In this document: positions 44,210 through 54,259 of the stretch, piece after piece
How the letters are laid out: every line of letters starts with the position of its first letter
Position numbering within the stretch: position 1 is the stretch's first letter
From: Novacetimonas cocois
GTDB taxonomy: Bacteria; Pseudomonadota; Alphaproteobacteria; Acetobacterales; Acetobacteraceae
NCBI RefSeq assembly: GCF_003311635.1
Contig: NZ_QEXL01000006.1
Location: 56,770-120,769 of the forward strand
DNA: 64,000 nt
Direction: 5' to 3'
Position numbers and translations under genes: made by a program
The notes under the pieces: generated by a model
What the model saw: only the letters and a program-made list of their open reading frames with translations
Told to the model about the DNA's origin: nothing
Databases searched by the model: none

Positions 44210-45232
44210 TCAAGATGTCTGGAGATTCAGGAGGATTTTCCCCGAATGCGTCCCATTTTCCATCAGCTTATGGGCATCCACGACCCGCGCAAGGGGGAAG
44301 GTGGCATGGATGAGCGGACGGACGGCCTTTTTTTCCAGAAGTGGCCATACATGCTGTTCCAGCTGTCTTGCGATTTCCGCCTTGTAGGCGCTGCTGCGTG
44401 GGCGCAGCGTCGTGCCGGTCACCACCAGGCGTCGCGTCATGATCCGCGCCAGACCGACATTTTCAGCCCGCGCGCCACCCTGCAGCGCGATGATCACCAG
44501 CCGCCCTTCCGGCGCAAGGCACTTCAGGTTGCGCTCCAGATAGGAACCGCCGATCATGTCAAGGATGATGTTCACCCCCTTGCCATCGGTCAGTTCGGCA
44601 ATGCGGGCGACGAAATCCTCCGTCCGGTAATTGATCGCCGCGTCCGCGCCGATGGCGGTGCAGAGCTCGGTCTTTTCGGGGGTGCCGGCGGTGACATAGG
44701 CAATGCCGCCCATCTGGCGCACCAGCTGGATCGCGACCGTGCCGATGCCGCTGCTGCCGCCATGGATCAGGACACGATCCCCCGCGCGCATGGACGCGGT
44801 CATGAAGATGTTGGACCAGACAGTAAAGAACGTCTCTGGCAGGGCGGCCGCGTGCAGGGCATCGAACCCCGTCGGCCACGGCAGGCACTGCCCGGCGGGA
44901 ACGGTGCAGTACTGGGCATATCCCCCGCCATTGGACAGGGCGCAGACACGCGCGCCCAGGGCGGGGAAGGCATCATCAGGGATGCCGGGGCCACGGGCGA
45001 CGACCGCGCCCGCGATTTCCAGCCCCAGGATCGGGCTTGCCCCCGGTGGCGAGGGATACAGCCCCTGGCGCTGCATGATGTCGGGGCGGTTGACGCCCGC
45101 CGCCATCACGCGCACCAGCACTTCCCCCTCCTTCGGGGCGGGAACGGGCACGTCGCTGAGGGTCATGACATCGGGGGTGCCGGGATCGGCATAGGTGACG
45201 GCCTGCATCATGACCGGCAGGGTGGGGTTCAT
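44210..45232 (-). CDS. NAD(P)H-quinone oxidoreductase (zeta-crystallin/PIG3 type MDR)
   Basis: Zinc-free medium-chain dehydrogenase of 340 residues. Features are MQAVTYADPG at the N-terminus, VMAAGVNRPDIMQRQGLYP and SPILGLEIAG (PIG3-type), the NADPH loop HGGSSGIGTVAIQL and GGSYLERNL. It reduces quinones with NADPH and may protect against redox cycling. The start at 45232 has AAAGG six bases upstream; the longer ORF adds 55 unrelated residues. Confidence 0.9.
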   Translation of the reverse strand: MNPTLPVMMQAVTYADPGTPDVMTLSDVPVPAPKEGEVLVRVMAAGVNRPDIMQRQGLYPSPPGASPILGLEIAGAVVARGPGIPDDAFPALGARVCALSNGGGYAQYCTVPAGQCLPWPTGFDALHAAALPETFFTVWSNIFMTASMRAGDRVLIHGGSSGIGTVAIQLVRQMGGIAYVTAGTPEKTELCTAIGADAAINYRTEDFVARIAELTDGKGVNIILDMIGGSYLERNLKCLAPEGRLVIIALQGGARAENVGLARIMTRRLVVTGTTLRPRSSAYKAEIARQLEQHVWPLLEKKAVRPLIHATFPLARVVDAHKLMENGTHSGKILLNLQTS

Positions 45233-45420
45233 GATCATCCTTTCGTCGGTATTCCGGGCAAGGTGGCGTAACCCCGTCGATAACACATCGTGGCGTAATA
45301 TCATGCCCCGATCATGCGGCGTCCCGATGACATGTCTGCGTGCATGGCGTGCGGTGCCGTCCTGAGCAACGTCGCGCCCGAAGCGGGGTTCGGGCATCGG
45401 CGCATGAAAATCGGAAGATC

Positions 45421-45454
45421 AAAAAAGGCACCGGGATCGCATGATCCCGATGCC
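45421..45454 (-). terminator. Rho-independent terminator of glnA
   Basis: On the minus strand the stem GGCATCGGGATC/GATCCCGGTGCC (one mismatch pair) with a 4-base loop is followed by TTTTTT. Confidence 0.9.
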
Positions 45455-45494
45455 TTGCCATGTCGTGCCGCAGGGAATGCGGAACGCGCGGTCC

Positions 45495-46955
45495 TCAGAC
45501 CGAGTAGTACATCTCGAACTCGGCGGGATGCGGGGTGTGTTCGAACTTGAACACTTCTTCCCACTTGATCGCGCAGTAGCTTTCGATCTGGTCCTTGGTG
45601 AACACGCCACCGGCCAGCAGGAACTCGTGGTCCGCTTCCAGCGCCGTCAGCGCTTCACGCAGCGATCCGCACACGGTCGGGATCTGCTTCAGCTCTTCGG
45701 GGGGAAGGTCGTACAGATCCTTGTCCATCGCGTCGCCCGGATGGATCTTGTTCTTGATGCCGTCCAGACCCGCCATCAGCATGGCCGAGAACGCAAGGTA
45801 GGGGTTCGCGGTCGGGTCGGGGAAGCGGACTTCGACGCGCTTGGCCTTCGGGCTGGTGGCGTAGGGGATGCGACACGACGCCGAACGGTTGCGCGCGGAA
45901 TAGGCGAGCAGCACGGGCGCTTCGAATCCGGGGATCAGGCGCTTGTAGGAGTTGGTGGACGGGTTGGTGAACGCGTTCAGCGCCTTGGCGTGCTTGATGA
46001 TGCCGCCGATGTAGTACAGCGCCTCGTCCGACAGGTCGGCATAGCCATTGCCGGCAAAGGTCGGCTTGCCCGCCTTCCAGATCGACTGGTGGACATGCAT
46101 GCCCGATCCGTTGTCGCCATAGATCGGCTTGGGCATGAAGGTCGCCGTCTTGCCATAGGAATGGGCGACGTTGTGCACGCAGTACTTGTAAATCTGCATG
46201 AAATCGGCGGACTGCACCAGGGTGGCGAACTTGGTGCCCAGCTCATGCTGCGACTGCGCGACCTCGTGGTGGTGCTTTTCGATCGGCAGGCCCATCTCGC
46301 CCATCGTGGTCAGCATTTCGGCGCGCAGGTCGCTTTCGCTGTCGACGGGGGGGACCGGGAAATAGCCACCCTTGACGCCCGGGCGATGGCCCATGTTGCC
46401 TTCGGGATAGTCCTTGAGCGAGGCGCCGGGGCCTTCCATGCTTTCAAGTTCGTACTTGCCGAAGTTCGGACCCGTGCCGAAACGCACGCTGTCGAAGATG
46501 AAGAATTCGGCTTCCGGGCCAAAGAACGCCGTATCGCCCAGGCCGGTGGACTTCAGGTAATGTTCCGCCAGCTTCGCCGTGGCGCGGGGGTCACGGTTGT
46601 AGAACTGCCCGGTGGAGGGTTCGACGATGTCGCAGATCAGGATGAGCTGCGGCTTGGCCGAGAACGGGTCCATGACCGCCGTGGCGGGGTCGGGCAGCAG
46701 GATCATGTCGCTTTCGTTGATGGCCTTCCACCCGGCGATGGACGAACCGTCGAACATGAATCCCTCGCGGAAGGTGTCTTCCTCGATGGTGGAGACATAC
46801 TGCGTCGTGTGATGCCACTTGCCGCGCGGGTCGGTGAAACGCAGGTCCACCATCTCCACGGCGTTTTCCTTGATCAGGCTGAAGACCTTGGCGATGGCTT
46901 CAGCAGACACCCCTGATGTCGGGGAAGAAGGGGTACCCGATGCTTTTTTTGGCAT
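45495..46955 (-). CDS. glnA: Glutamine synthetase, type I
   Basis: ATP-dependent ammonia assimilation into glutamine. The 486 residues fit the GSI class: [42 protein letters not shown] and the adenylylation site [10 protein letters not shown] with Tyr415, so activity should be controlled by GlnE. It lies downstream of glnB on the same strand (121 bases), the usual alphaproteobacterial glnBA operon, and ends in a terminator. Confidence 0.96.
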   Translation of the reverse strand: MPKKASGTPSSPTSGVSAEAIAKVFSLIKENAVEMVDLRFTDPRGKWHHTTQYVSTIEEDTFREGFMFDGSSIAGWKAINESDMILLPDPATAVMDPFSAKPQLILICDIVEPSTGQFYNRDPRATAKLAEHYLKSTGLGDTAFFGPEAEFFIFDSVRFGTGPNFGKYELESMEGPGASLKDYPEGNMGHRPGVKGGYFPVPPVDSESDLRAEMLTTMGEMGLPIEKHHHEVAQSQHELGTKFATLVQSADFMQIYKYCVHNVAHSYGKTATFMPKPIYGDNGSGMHVHQSIWKAGKPTFAGNGYADLSDEALYYIGGIIKHAKALNAFTNPSTNSYKRLIPGFEAPVLLAYSARNRSASCRIPYATSPKAKRVEVRFPDPTANPYLAFSAMLMAGLDGIKNKIHPGDAMDKDLYDLPPEELKQIPTVCGSLREALTALEADHEFLLAGGVFTKDQIESYCAIKWEEVFKFEHTPHPAEFEMYYSV

Positions 46956-47076
46956 TGTTCTCTACCTGCCTGTGGTGAACGGTCCCGCAAGGATGATGCG
47001 GATACCGAAACGGTTACGGAAAAGGAATGGCCGTGTCGAGGGGACCGTACCGTCCCGCTGGACGGGACAGGCCATG

Positions 47077-47424
<348 letters not shown>

Positions 47425-47557
47425 TCAATCTCCAGTCTGGCGGACCGGCGGCATTCCGGTACCGGATCGTATTCCTGCGGGAACGGACGCAGATGCCGTT
47501 TCAGCTTCTTTTCCGCTACAGGTTTGCACGGGTTGGGATTTCAGGCAATCGGATGAT

Positions 47558-48787
47558 ATGCCAAAAATCGCAAGCCCGGCGTTATTGGCGCCCCTGGACA
47601 GGATGTCAGGTATGAAACCCGCGAATGCGATGCTGTCGGCCCTGCCGACGACCATTTTTTCCGTAATGTCGGCGCTGGCGGTGGAATATGACGCCGTCAA
47701 TCTGGGACAGGGATTTCCCGATACCGAAGGGCCGGCCGACCTGATCGACGCGGCGGCCGCGGCCCTGCGTGACGGGCGCAACCAGTACCCGCCGCTGACG
47801 GGCGTGCCGGAACTGCGCATGGCGGTGGCGTCGGCCAACGCGCGGTTCTGCGGGATAGAGGTCGACCCCGCGACGGAGGTCGTGGTGACCTGCGGCGCGA
47901 CCGAGGCGATCACGGCCTCGCTGATGGCCCTGGTCAATCCGGGGGATGAGGTGGTCGTGTTCGAACCGCTTTACGACACCTACCTGCCGGTGCTGCGCAT
48001 GCTGGGCGCGGTCGCGCGCCCGGTGCGCCTGCTGCCGCCGCACTGGTCGCTGCCGCGCGCGGAACTGGCGGCGGCGGTCGGCCCGAAGACCAAGGCGATC
48101 CTGCTCAACACCCCCATGAATCCCACCGGCAAGGTCTTTACCCGCGCGGAACTGGAATTCATCGCCGATCTGATGGTCCGCCATGATGTCTATGCCGTCT
48201 GCGACGAGGTGTACGAGCACCTGACATTCGCCCCGGTGCGCCATGTCGCGCTGATGTCCCTGCCGGGCATGAAGGCGCGCACCATCCGCATCGGCAGCGC
48301 GGGAAAGAGTTTTTCGATGACGGGCTGGAAGGTCGGCTATGTCACCGCGCCCGCGCCGCTGGCGGCACTGGTGGCAAAGGCGCACCAGCTTTTGACCTTT
48401 ACGGTCGCGCCAAACCTGCAGCGCGCCGTCGCCATCGGGCTGGAAAAGGACAGCGACTATTTCCTCCAGCTTTCCGAAAGCATGCGGCAGTCGCGTGACA
48501 TGCTGACCCGGGGGCTTCGCAGTGCCGGCTTCGAGGTCCTGCCCTGCGATGGCAGCTATTTCGTCATTGCCGATTTCGCGGGGCTGGGATTCGCGGGCGA
48601 CGATGTCGCGTTCTGCGAGGCGATGACGCGCCGGCTGCGGGTGACGGCCATTCCCGTCTCCGCCTTCTATGACCCTGACGGCGGCCCCGGCCCGCGTACC
48701 CTCGTGCGCTTTGCGTTTTGCAAGCGGCCCGAAGTCATTGCCGAGGCGGTCAGCCGACTGGCCCGCGTGGATGATCTGAGGGGATGA
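47558..48787 (+). CDS. Class I pyridoxal-phosphate aminotransferase
   Basis: Cytoplasmic aminotransferase of 409 residues, fold type I, resembling the methionine/kynurenine (YbdL-like) group: VNLGQGFPDTEGP, GRNQYPPLTGVPELR, VTCGATEAI, NTPMNPTGKVF, CDEVYEHLTF and the PLP lysine in SAGKSFSMTGWKVGY. The amino acid donor is uncertain (Met, Gln or aromatic). The start at 47558 is one of three close ATGs (47603, 47612) and is not fixed by a strong site. Divergent from glnB. Confidence 0.88.
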   Translation: MPKIASPALLAPLDRMSGMKPANAMLSALPTTIFSVMSALAVEYDAVNLGQGFPDTEGPADLIDAAAAALRDGRNQYPPLTGVPELRMAVASANARFCGIEVDPATEVVVTCGATEAITASLMALVNPGDEVVVFEPLYDTYLPVLRMLGAVARPVRLLPPHWSLPRAELAAAVGPKTKAILLNTPMNPTGKVFTRAELEFIADLMVRHDVYAVCDEVYEHLTFAPVRHVALMSLPGMKARTIRIGSAGKSFSMTGWKVGYVTAPAPLAALVAKAHQLLTFTVAPNLQRAVAIGLEKDSDYFLQLSESMRQSRDMLTRGLRSAGFEVLPCDGSYFVIADFAGLGFAGDDVAFCEAMTRRLRVTAIPVSAFYDPDGGPGPRTLVRFAFCKRPEVIAEAVSRLARVDDLRG

Positions 48788-48832
48788 GGACGGGGGCGGG
48801 ACACCAAACGCCGCGCGGCGGGAAAAGGGTTA

Positions 48833-48861
48833 TTGACGTCGTGCATCAGAGCCTCTAAATC
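48833..48861 (+). promoter_or_regulatory. Sigma-70 promoter of tRNA-His
   Basis: TTGACG, 17-base spacer, TAAATC; the mature tRNA begins 13 bases later. Confidence 0.6.
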
Positions 48862-48873
48862 ACCCCTCGTTGC

Positions 48874-48950
48874 GGCGGATGTAGCTCAGTTGGTAGAGCG
48901 CCAGGTTGTGGTCTTGGATGTCGCGGGTTCGAGCCCCGTCATTCGCCCCA
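48874..48950 (+). tRNA. tRNA-His (GTG)
   Basis: Cloverleaf with acceptor GCGGATG/CATTCGC, an extra 5' G (G-1) opposite discriminator C as required for tRNA-His, anticodon loop TTGTGGT between CCAGG and CTTGG, T-arm GGGTTCGAGCCCC and encoded CCA. Confidence 0.96.
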
Positions 48951-48995
48951 TCATTTCCCTCTGAAATTTCCCAATCGAAATCAGGTGCCGCGCCG

Positions 48996-49904
48996 TCATG
49001 TCCGCGCGGGTTGCGTCTCTGCGCGCAATGCGGTCAGGAACCTGCCGAGTCCTTCATCGGGCGTAAGGGGCGTAAAGCCGAGTGCCGCGCGCATCGGGGC
49101 AATGTCGAAGGCCTTGTCCTCTCCCAGACGGCGGATTTCCGCCGGGGTGACGCGGGGCAGGCCAGGCAGGGGCGGCATCAGGCGGCTCAGCCCCATCAGC
49201 AGCGGCGCCGGCACGTTGACGACCGGGCGCGGACGCAGCCCGGCATGACGCGCGACAAGGGTGGCAAGCACGCGATAGGGAACGGCCTGCCCGCCCGCAA
49301 TCACCAGCGTATGTCCCCCGCGCCATTCGCGCGCCAGCGCCGCCATGATCGCGCGCGCGACATCCCCCTGAAAGATTGGCTGCACCAGCGCCCGCCCGCC
49401 CGAAGGCAGCGGCAGGACAGGCAGGCGCCGGATCAGGCCCAGCAGGCGCTGGATGTTGTTTTCCCCCTGCGCGCCGTAAATCATGGTCGGGTGGAGCATG
49501 ACGCCGTTGCGACCCGACGACAGCAGCGCCTGCTGTCCCTGCGCCACGTCACGCCCATGCGCATCGGGCCAGCGGGTGAACATCCGCGTGCTGCCCAGAC
49601 AGACCAGCGAGGCCCCGGGCGGGGCGGCCGCCACGATGGCCGCGACATGACGGGCATGCGCGGTGGAAACGATCCGTCGCGCGTCGCGCAGTGCCGCAGC
49701 CAGCGTGCCGTCGGTGGAGGTAAGCTCGATTCGCCGTGCCTGTCCCGGCAGGCCCGTCGCACGCCACCGGCCGAGATCACGCACCAGTGGGACAAACGCA
49801 ATGCCATCCTGATGCAGCGCCATGCACAGCGCCCGGCCCGAGCGGCCTGACGCCCCGATGACATGCACCGGCCCCTGCATGGCAGGGACGGGGGACACGG
49901 ACAT
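48996..49904 (-). CDS. NAD(P)-dependent epimerase/oxidoreductase (atypical extended SDR)
   Basis: A 302-residue Rossmann protein with VHVIGASGRSGRAL (cofactor loop G-x2-G-x2-G), a strand-terminal VRDLGRW and CLGSTRMF, and MIYG in place of the catalytic YxxxK, as in NDUFA9/NmrA-like atypical SDRs. The QPIFQGDVARAI segment is typical of that group. Function may be redox sensing or sugar-nucleotide modification; the substrate is not known. It lies 39 bases downstream of the stop-to-start gap with the next minus-strand gene, so they may be co-transcribed. Confidence 0.8.
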   Translation of the reverse strand: MSVSPVPAMQGPVHVIGASGRSGRALCMALHQDGIAFVPLVRDLGRWRATGLPGQARRIELTSTDGTLAAALRDARRIVSTAHARHVAAIVAAAPPGASLVCLGSTRMFTRWPDAHGRDVAQGQQALLSSGRNGVMLHPTMIYGAQGENNIQRLLGLIRRLPVLPLPSGGRALVQPIFQGDVARAIMAALAREWRGGHTLVIAGGQAVPYRVLATLVARHAGLRPRPVVNVPAPLLMGLSRLMPPLPGLPRVTPAEIRRLGEDKAFDIAPMRAALGFTPLTPDEGLGRFLTALRAETQPART

Positions 49905-49943
49905 CAGGGCGCCATCATGATGTGAAAGCCTCAGGGCGTTGAA

Positions 49944-51338
49944 TCAGGGCGTTGAAATCGTAAGACCCAGCGGGGCGGCGATGGACGGGTCGCTGGCCAT
50001 CGACAGGGCGACGCCGATCATCATCAGGTTGACCGGCTTCATCGGGCGCAGCGCCAGCTGAAGCGGATGATCCGCAGGGGATTGCAGGAAACGGCCCAGC
50101 GCGCGCATCGAGGCGTCATCGGAAGCAGACAGGCTGGCGAGCAGCGTCTGGCGGTAGGCATCCACCGGCGTCTCGCGGCTGCGGGCAAGGGCTTCGATCA
50201 CATGGCTGGCCAGCGAGCGATCTTCCCACGTGATGGCCGCCGAGACGACGCGCGCGGTTTCGGGCACCACCAGCATGTCGTCAAAGGGAATCTGGTCCAG
50301 TTCCGCGATCACCGTCAGGTTGCCCATGTCCGGCGACTCCACCGTCATGGGTTCCAGCCGCAGGTGCCCCGCGCTGCGGTCGCCCGCGCTCACCACATGC
50401 ACGTTCCCCATGAAATGGTCATAGCCGAAAGCATTGAGGAGCGAGATGCTGTCCGTTCCCGTGGACCAGATCGCAAGATTGGTCAGGCGCGAATCCATCT
50501 TGTCCTCGACCTCGGTCGAAGTGCGCGACGAGACAAGGCGGTCCACCTGCAGCAGCGGGTGGGAGCTTTCGATCACGCCCTTTTTCAGGTCCACCCTGTA
50601 GGGGTGCGTCTCATGCACCAGATGGCCCGACTGGATCAGGCTTGCGACCTGTCCGGCGAAATCCGGGCCATCAAGCTCAAGATGGTCCACCGTGATGCGG
50701 CGCGTGGGCGTAAGGTTGATCTGCGTTGCCAGATGGTCGAGGTCGAGGTGCGATGCCTGTCCCAGCCCGTAATGGTCCACGCGCATGTGGGCCACGGTCA
50801 TGTCGGTCTGCGTGGCGGGGGCGGCGAGGTGGAAGTTGGTGAAGACCCCTTCACCCAGCACCAGCGAATCGAAGCCCAGCGACTGGGGCGCGTTATCGAC
50901 GGGCCGCGCGCCATTGGGCAGGGTCAGGTCAGACAGGTCCACCTCGTCGAGGGAGAAGGTATTGCCCCATGCCATGACCTGCACCTTCTGCAGGATTAGG
51001 CTGCCGATCTTTTCCCCCTGGACGTTGTTTCCCTTCATGCCACCCAGCCGCACGTTGGCGGCCGTCAGCGTCATGACGGGATTATGATAGGTGACGGAGG
51101 TAAAGCGGGCGCCGCGCGCAAGGGTGCGGGGTTTCGCAGTCGCGTAGCTGAAGCTGGCGTTCGGCCCGATGGCGGCGCGGAAGTCCGCGATGCCGGCCTC
51201 CAGCCTGCGCTGGGCGAAGTGATGGAGGCCCCAGCTGCCCACCACAAGGACAAGTGCGACCATCGGTAAGGCGGGAAATATTTTCTTCACGAGCGCGGTG
51301 TCCACAGTGATCTCTTGCATGTCAGCTATATCATTCAC
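49944..51338 (-). CDS. Membrane-anchored periplasmic hypothetical protein (DUF945-like)
   Basis: A 464-residue protein with one N-terminal TM helix (FPALPMVALVLVVGSWG) and a long periplasmic part rich in beta structure with repeated segments of the type FDSLVLGEGVFTNF, RITVDHLELDGPDF and GNLTVIAELDQIPF. This recalls the DUF945/AsmA-like beta-taco proteins of the envelope. No catalytic motif is seen. The start is ATG 51338 or 51320. The job is unknown, but another AsmA-like protein is encoded at 59.7 kb. Confidence 0.7.
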   Translation of the reverse strand: MNDIADMQEITVDTALVKKIFPALPMVALVLVVGSWGLHHFAQRRLEAGIADFRAAIGPNASFSYATAKPRTLARGARFTSVTYHNPVMTLTAANVRLGGMKGNNVQGEKIGSLILQKVQVMAWGNTFSLDEVDLSDLTLPNGARPVDNAPQSLGFDSLVLGEGVFTNFHLAAPATQTDMTVAHMRVDHYGLGQASHLDLDHLATQINLTPTRRITVDHLELDGPDFAGQVASLIQSGHLVHETHPYRVDLKKGVIESSHPLLQVDRLVSSRTSTEVEDKMDSRLTNLAIWSTGTDSISLLNAFGYDHFMGNVHVVSAGDRSAGHLRLEPMTVESPDMGNLTVIAELDQIPFDDMLVVPETARVVSAAITWEDRSLASHVIEALARSRETPVDAYRQTLLASLSASDDASMRALGRFLQSPADHPLQLALRPMKPVNLMMIGVALSMASDPSIAAPLGLTISTP

Positions 51339-51370
51339 AGGGGGCGGGGCAATCTTCTGGCGTCAAATAT

Positions 51371-51390
51371 TGTGGTATCATGTTACCACA
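51371..51390. promoter_or_regulatory. Inverted repeat upstream of rplM
   Basis: TGTGGTA-tcatgt-TACCACA, a perfect 7-bp dyad 45 bases before the rplM -35 box. It could be an operator for rplM or for the divergent gene. Confidence 0.4.
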
Positions 51391-51434
51391 TGACGATTTT
51401 CTGCGGAAAAGCGCCGGAAAATCGCATTGTCCTC

Positions 51435-51464
51435 TTGACGTTCGTGTTGCGTCCGGATGATAAC
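51435..51464 (+). promoter_or_regulatory. Sigma-70 promoter of rplM-rpsI
   Basis: TTGACG, 18-base spacer, GATAAC, 43 bases before the rplM start codon. Confidence 0.55.
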
Positions 51465-51507
51465 GCGCCACCCGTTACCGCTCATATCAAGACGGAACAC
51501 TGAATCC

Positions 51508-51990
51508 ATGAAGACCACACTTTCCCTGAAACCTGCCGAGGTGACACGGGGCTGGACCCTGATCGACGCCGAAGGTCTGGTCCTGGGCCGGCTGGCGGCC
51601 ATCGTCGCACAGCGCCTGCGCGGCAAGCACAAGCCGCAGTTCACCCCCCATGTTGATTGTGGCGACAACATCGTCATCATCAACGCCGAGAAGGTCCGCC
51701 TGACCGGCAACAAGGTGGCGCAGAAGCTGTTCCATTACCACACGGGCTATCCCGGCGGTATCAAGCAGCGCACGATCACCCAGCGCCTCGAAGGCAAGAA
51801 CCCCGGCCATGTCGTGCGCAAGGCTGTCGAGCGCATGATCACCCGCGGTCCGCTGCAGCGCGCGCAGATGAAGCACCTGTATGTCTATGCAGGCAGCGAG
51901 CATCCCCACGAAGGGCAGAAGCCGCAGGTTCTCGACGTTGCGGCGCTGAACCGCAAGAATTCCGTTTCCAGCAACAAGAACGGGGCCTGA
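51508..51990 (+). CDS. rplM: 50S ribosomal protein L13
   Basis: A 160-residue L13 with [46 protein letters not shown], and the C-terminal [20 protein letters not shown]. It is about 15 residues longer than E. coli L13 because of N- and C-terminal tails, as common in alphaproteobacteria. The start at 51508 fits the family; the ORF upstream is noncoding promoter. rpsI follows after five bases. Confidence 0.97.
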   Translation: MKTTLSLKPAEVTRGWTLIDAEGLVLGRLAAIVAQRLRGKHKPQFTPHVDCGDNIVIINAEKVRLTGNKVAQKLFHYHTGYPGGIKQRTITQRLEGKNPGHVVRKAVERMITRGPLQRAQMKHLYVYAGSEHPHEGQKPQVLDVAALNRKNSVSSNKNGA

Positions 51991-51995
51991 TCTCC

Positions 51996-52499
51996 ATGTC
52001 TGAAACCCAAGAACGTACAGGCACGCTGGCCGATCTGCAGGGAGCAGTCGCGTCGGGTCAGATCGAATCTACCGAGAACGCGGCCCCCGTTTACGAAGCC
52101 AAGCGCGACGCGCAGGGCCGTTCCTATGCCACGGGTCGTCGCAAGGACGCCGCGGCACGCGTGTGGATCAAGCCGGGCAAGGGCGACATCATCGTCAACG
52201 GCCGTCCGGTCGGCACCTATTTCGCCCGTCCCGTCCTGCGCATGCTGATCACGCAGCCGTTCCTGGTTGCCGATCGCTATAACCAGTTCGACGTTTACTG
52301 CACCGTGACCGGCGGTGGCCTGTCGGGTCAGGCGGGTGCGGTCCGTCACGGCATCAGCCGTGCGCTGACGCATTACGAACCGGCCCTGCGTGGCATCCTG
52401 AAGGCCGCGGGCTTCCTGACGCGCGATCCGCGTGTTGTCGAACGCAAGAAGTACGGCCGCGCCAAGGCACGTCGTTCCTTCCAGTTCAGCAAGCGCTGA
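51996..52499 (+). CDS. rpsI: 30S ribosomal protein S9
   Basis: A 167-residue S9 with an N-terminal extension of about 35 residues ([16 protein letters not shown], usual in alphaproteobacteria), then [53 protein letters not shown] and the terminal SKR that reaches the P-site tRNA. It follows rplM by five bases in the conserved rplM-rpsI operon. An imperfect hairpin (GGCATCTT/AAGATGCC, 52512-52544) follows the stop. Confidence 0.97.
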   Translation: MSETQERTGTLADLQGAVASGQIESTENAAPVYEAKRDAQGRSYATGRRKDAAARVWIKPGKGDIIVNGRPVGTYFARPVLRMLITQPFLVADRYNQFDVYCTVTGGGLSGQAGAVRHGISRALTHYEPALRGILKAAGFLTRDPRVVERKKYGRAKARRSFQFSKR

Positions 52500-52730
52500 T
52501 TGCATATCCTGCGGCATCTTTTCCGGCACATGTCGGGAAGATGCCAAAGGTCAGGCGATTATCACGACGGGGTGGGCCGCATGCGGTCCGCCCCGTTCGT
52601 GTTTTCCGGCCATTTTCCAGACCCGGTATCCGGGTAGTTGTGAAAACGCATACCCTCCTGCCGCATCGGCCCTTTGCCGGGCTTTCATGAACAGGTTGTT
52701 CGTGCCCCTTGTGCATGCAGCTTGGGATGT

Positions 52731-52872
52731 TGTCTGAAAACACTCTGCTGATAAAAAACAACAGAAGTTTCCGGGGGATTTTTTAAAGTGGCAGCGGTGT
52801 TCAAAGCTTTTTGAAAAAAGCTTTACCAAAAACTTTTATGATTTTTGGGTGTTGTCGGGGTTCAGGCAGCCT
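52731..52872. repeat. MITE-like palindromic repeat, copy H (stem-loop 1 lost)
   Basis: Both flanks are good (tgtctgaaaacac on the left, ttcaggcagccttt on the right), stem-loop 2 and the right arm are intact, but the stem-loop 1 region is replaced by unpaired sequence. It ends two bases before the stop codon of the next minus-strand gene; convergent gap. The 230 bases before it (52500-52730) hold no gene. Confidence 0.75.
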
Positions 52873-52873
52873 T

Positions 52874-53146
52874 TTACATGAACGGGTTGTCCACCTTGCC
52901 TGCCTTGCGTGGCGCCGGCTTGATGGCGGTGGGCAGGTCCGGCGTGGATTGCAGCCTGTCCACGACGGACTGCAGGAACGTCAGCAGGTCCTGCGCCCGG
53001 CGTAGCCCGGCCTTGTCGCGGGTCAGGTCCGTCTGTCCATAAAAGGCGATGCTGTCGGTGCCGTTTTCAATGGTGATCCCGTCAAGTGTGCATGACGCGC
53101 TGTCATCGGCAAAGGGAACGATGGCCGGATGTGAGGCCTGTTTCAT
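52874..53146 (-). CDS. Small hypothetical protein
   Basis: A 90-residue soluble protein, not recognised. It has a small beta-rich first half (CTLDGITIENGTDSIAFYGQ) and a helical second half (AGLRRAQDLLTFLQSVVDRL), with a basic tail. The start at ATG 53146 is chosen because GGAG lies ten bases upstream; the ORF start at GTG 53161 contains that site. Flanked on both sides by repeat copies H and I, with the stop codon almost touching copy H. Confidence 0.65.
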   Translation of the reverse strand: MKQASHPAIVPFADDSASCTLDGITIENGTDSIAFYGQTDLTRDKAGLRRAQDLLTFLQSVVDRLQSTPDLPTAIKPAPRKAGKVDNPFM

Positions 53147-53184
53147 GTCTGCAATCTCCACGCTCGGGTGTCAGAACCATAAAA

Positions 53185-53340
53185 GCTGCCTGAAAATACT
53201 CTGTTGATGAAAATGACAGAAGTTTCTGGGTGTCGCCTTTTTTCAAAAAGGCGATGTCCTCATGACACCATCTGCAACAGGCTTCGCCAGGGATTTTTAT
53301 GGCTTCAGGCTATTACGGAACATTCTTTCTCAAACAGTTT
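53185..53340. repeat. MITE-like palindromic repeat, copy I (stem-loop 2 lost)
   Basis: The left end gctgcctgaaaatac and right end ctcaaacagttt are terminal inverted repeats. Stem-loop 1 is intact with a G.T closing pair (GTCGCC/GGCGAT); stem-loop 2 has decayed. It ends one base before the stop codon of the nuclease gene, in a co-directional gap. Confidence 0.75.
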
Positions 53341-53341
53341 C

Positions 53342-54187
53342 TCATATATGACGGTAATGCCGGGTCCGGCGACGATGCGCATGGCGTCGTGATGATCGCC
53401 GCGATGATCCATGCCAGACGGTCCGTATGGGCAGGGTGATATAGGTCTGTTTCAGCGCGGGTGGCAGTGCCGGGAACGGATCAACCCCCACCGTTTCGAT
53501 CAGGGTCGCGATCGTGACGCGATGGCAGGCGGGCGTGCGCACTGCGTTGCGGCAGACATAAACGCCCGCCACCTGCTGGCGCGGGTCATAGACCGCTTTC
53601 CACGTCGATGTCGGAACCAGAACCCGGTCGCTTCCGATGGTGGAAAGGCGGCGCGTATGGAATGCCGGGCCGGTCACGACATAAACTTCGCCATCGCGCA
53701 GGGTCAGGCGGCGCACGGCGCTTTCGATTTCTTCCCACCGTCCACGGTTGAGCGCGGCCGTCTGCGGCACGACGTTCGACAGGCGAAAGCTTTCTTCCTG
53801 CGTGGCGTCATCCGGCATGTCGCCAGAGGGGGACATATGCCCGCGGTCATATCCCGAATGGACATAATCCGACAGTTCGGCGCGCGCATTGGCGGGCAGG
53901 CGCTCATCGGGCTGGAATTCCCCGCGCCGGGGCGTGGCCTGTGCCTGTCGTATGACACTGGCCGTCAGGTGTTCGGCCGACCAGATCGGGTCGCGCGCAA
54001 CACCCGAATACAGGACCACGAACGCGCTATTGCACAGCAGACGCGTCTGCGCACTCAGCTTTTCGTTGGTCAGGGCCGGCAGGCGATTGCCCGGCCCCAT
54101 GGAGGCGCACGGTTCCGCCCATGCCGGGCCTGCCGTTCCCAAGACCACTATCAGGAACGACAGGAAACGAAAGGGAAGGCTTTTCAT
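53342..54187 (-). CDS. Secreted DNA/RNA non-specific endonuclease (beta-beta-alpha metal type)
   Basis: A 281-residue exported nuclease of the NucA/EndA family that degrades DNA and RNA. The signal peptide is FRFLSFLIVVLGTAGPAWA with cleavage before EPC. The active site is YDRGHMSPSGDM with the catalytic His, and the metal Asn lies in VVPQTAALNRGRWEEIE. Cysteines suggest disulfides. The start at 54187 removes an unrelated leader. The C-terminal 20 residues are very basic (Arg/His-rich). It may serve nutrient acquisition or defence against free DNA. Confidence 0.9.
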   Translation of the reverse strand: MKSLPFRFLSFLIVVLGTAGPAWAEPCASMGPGNRLPALTNEKLSAQTRLLCNSAFVVLYSGVARDPIWSAEHLTASVIRQAQATPRRGEFQPDERLPANARAELSDYVHSGYDRGHMSPSGDMPDDATQEESFRLSNVVPQTAALNRGRWEEIESAVRRLTLRDGEVYVVTGPAFHTRRLSTIGSDRVLVPTSTWKAVYDPRQQVAGVYVCRNAVRTPACHRVTIATLIETVGVDPFPALPPALKQTYITLPIRTVWHGSSRRSSRRHAHRRRTRHYRHI

Positions 54188-54259
54188 GCAAGGACCGTGG
54201 AGCGGGGCGAGTGGTGCCATCCTGTCATGTCTGTTAATCACGGATGCGGCAGAAAAGGG

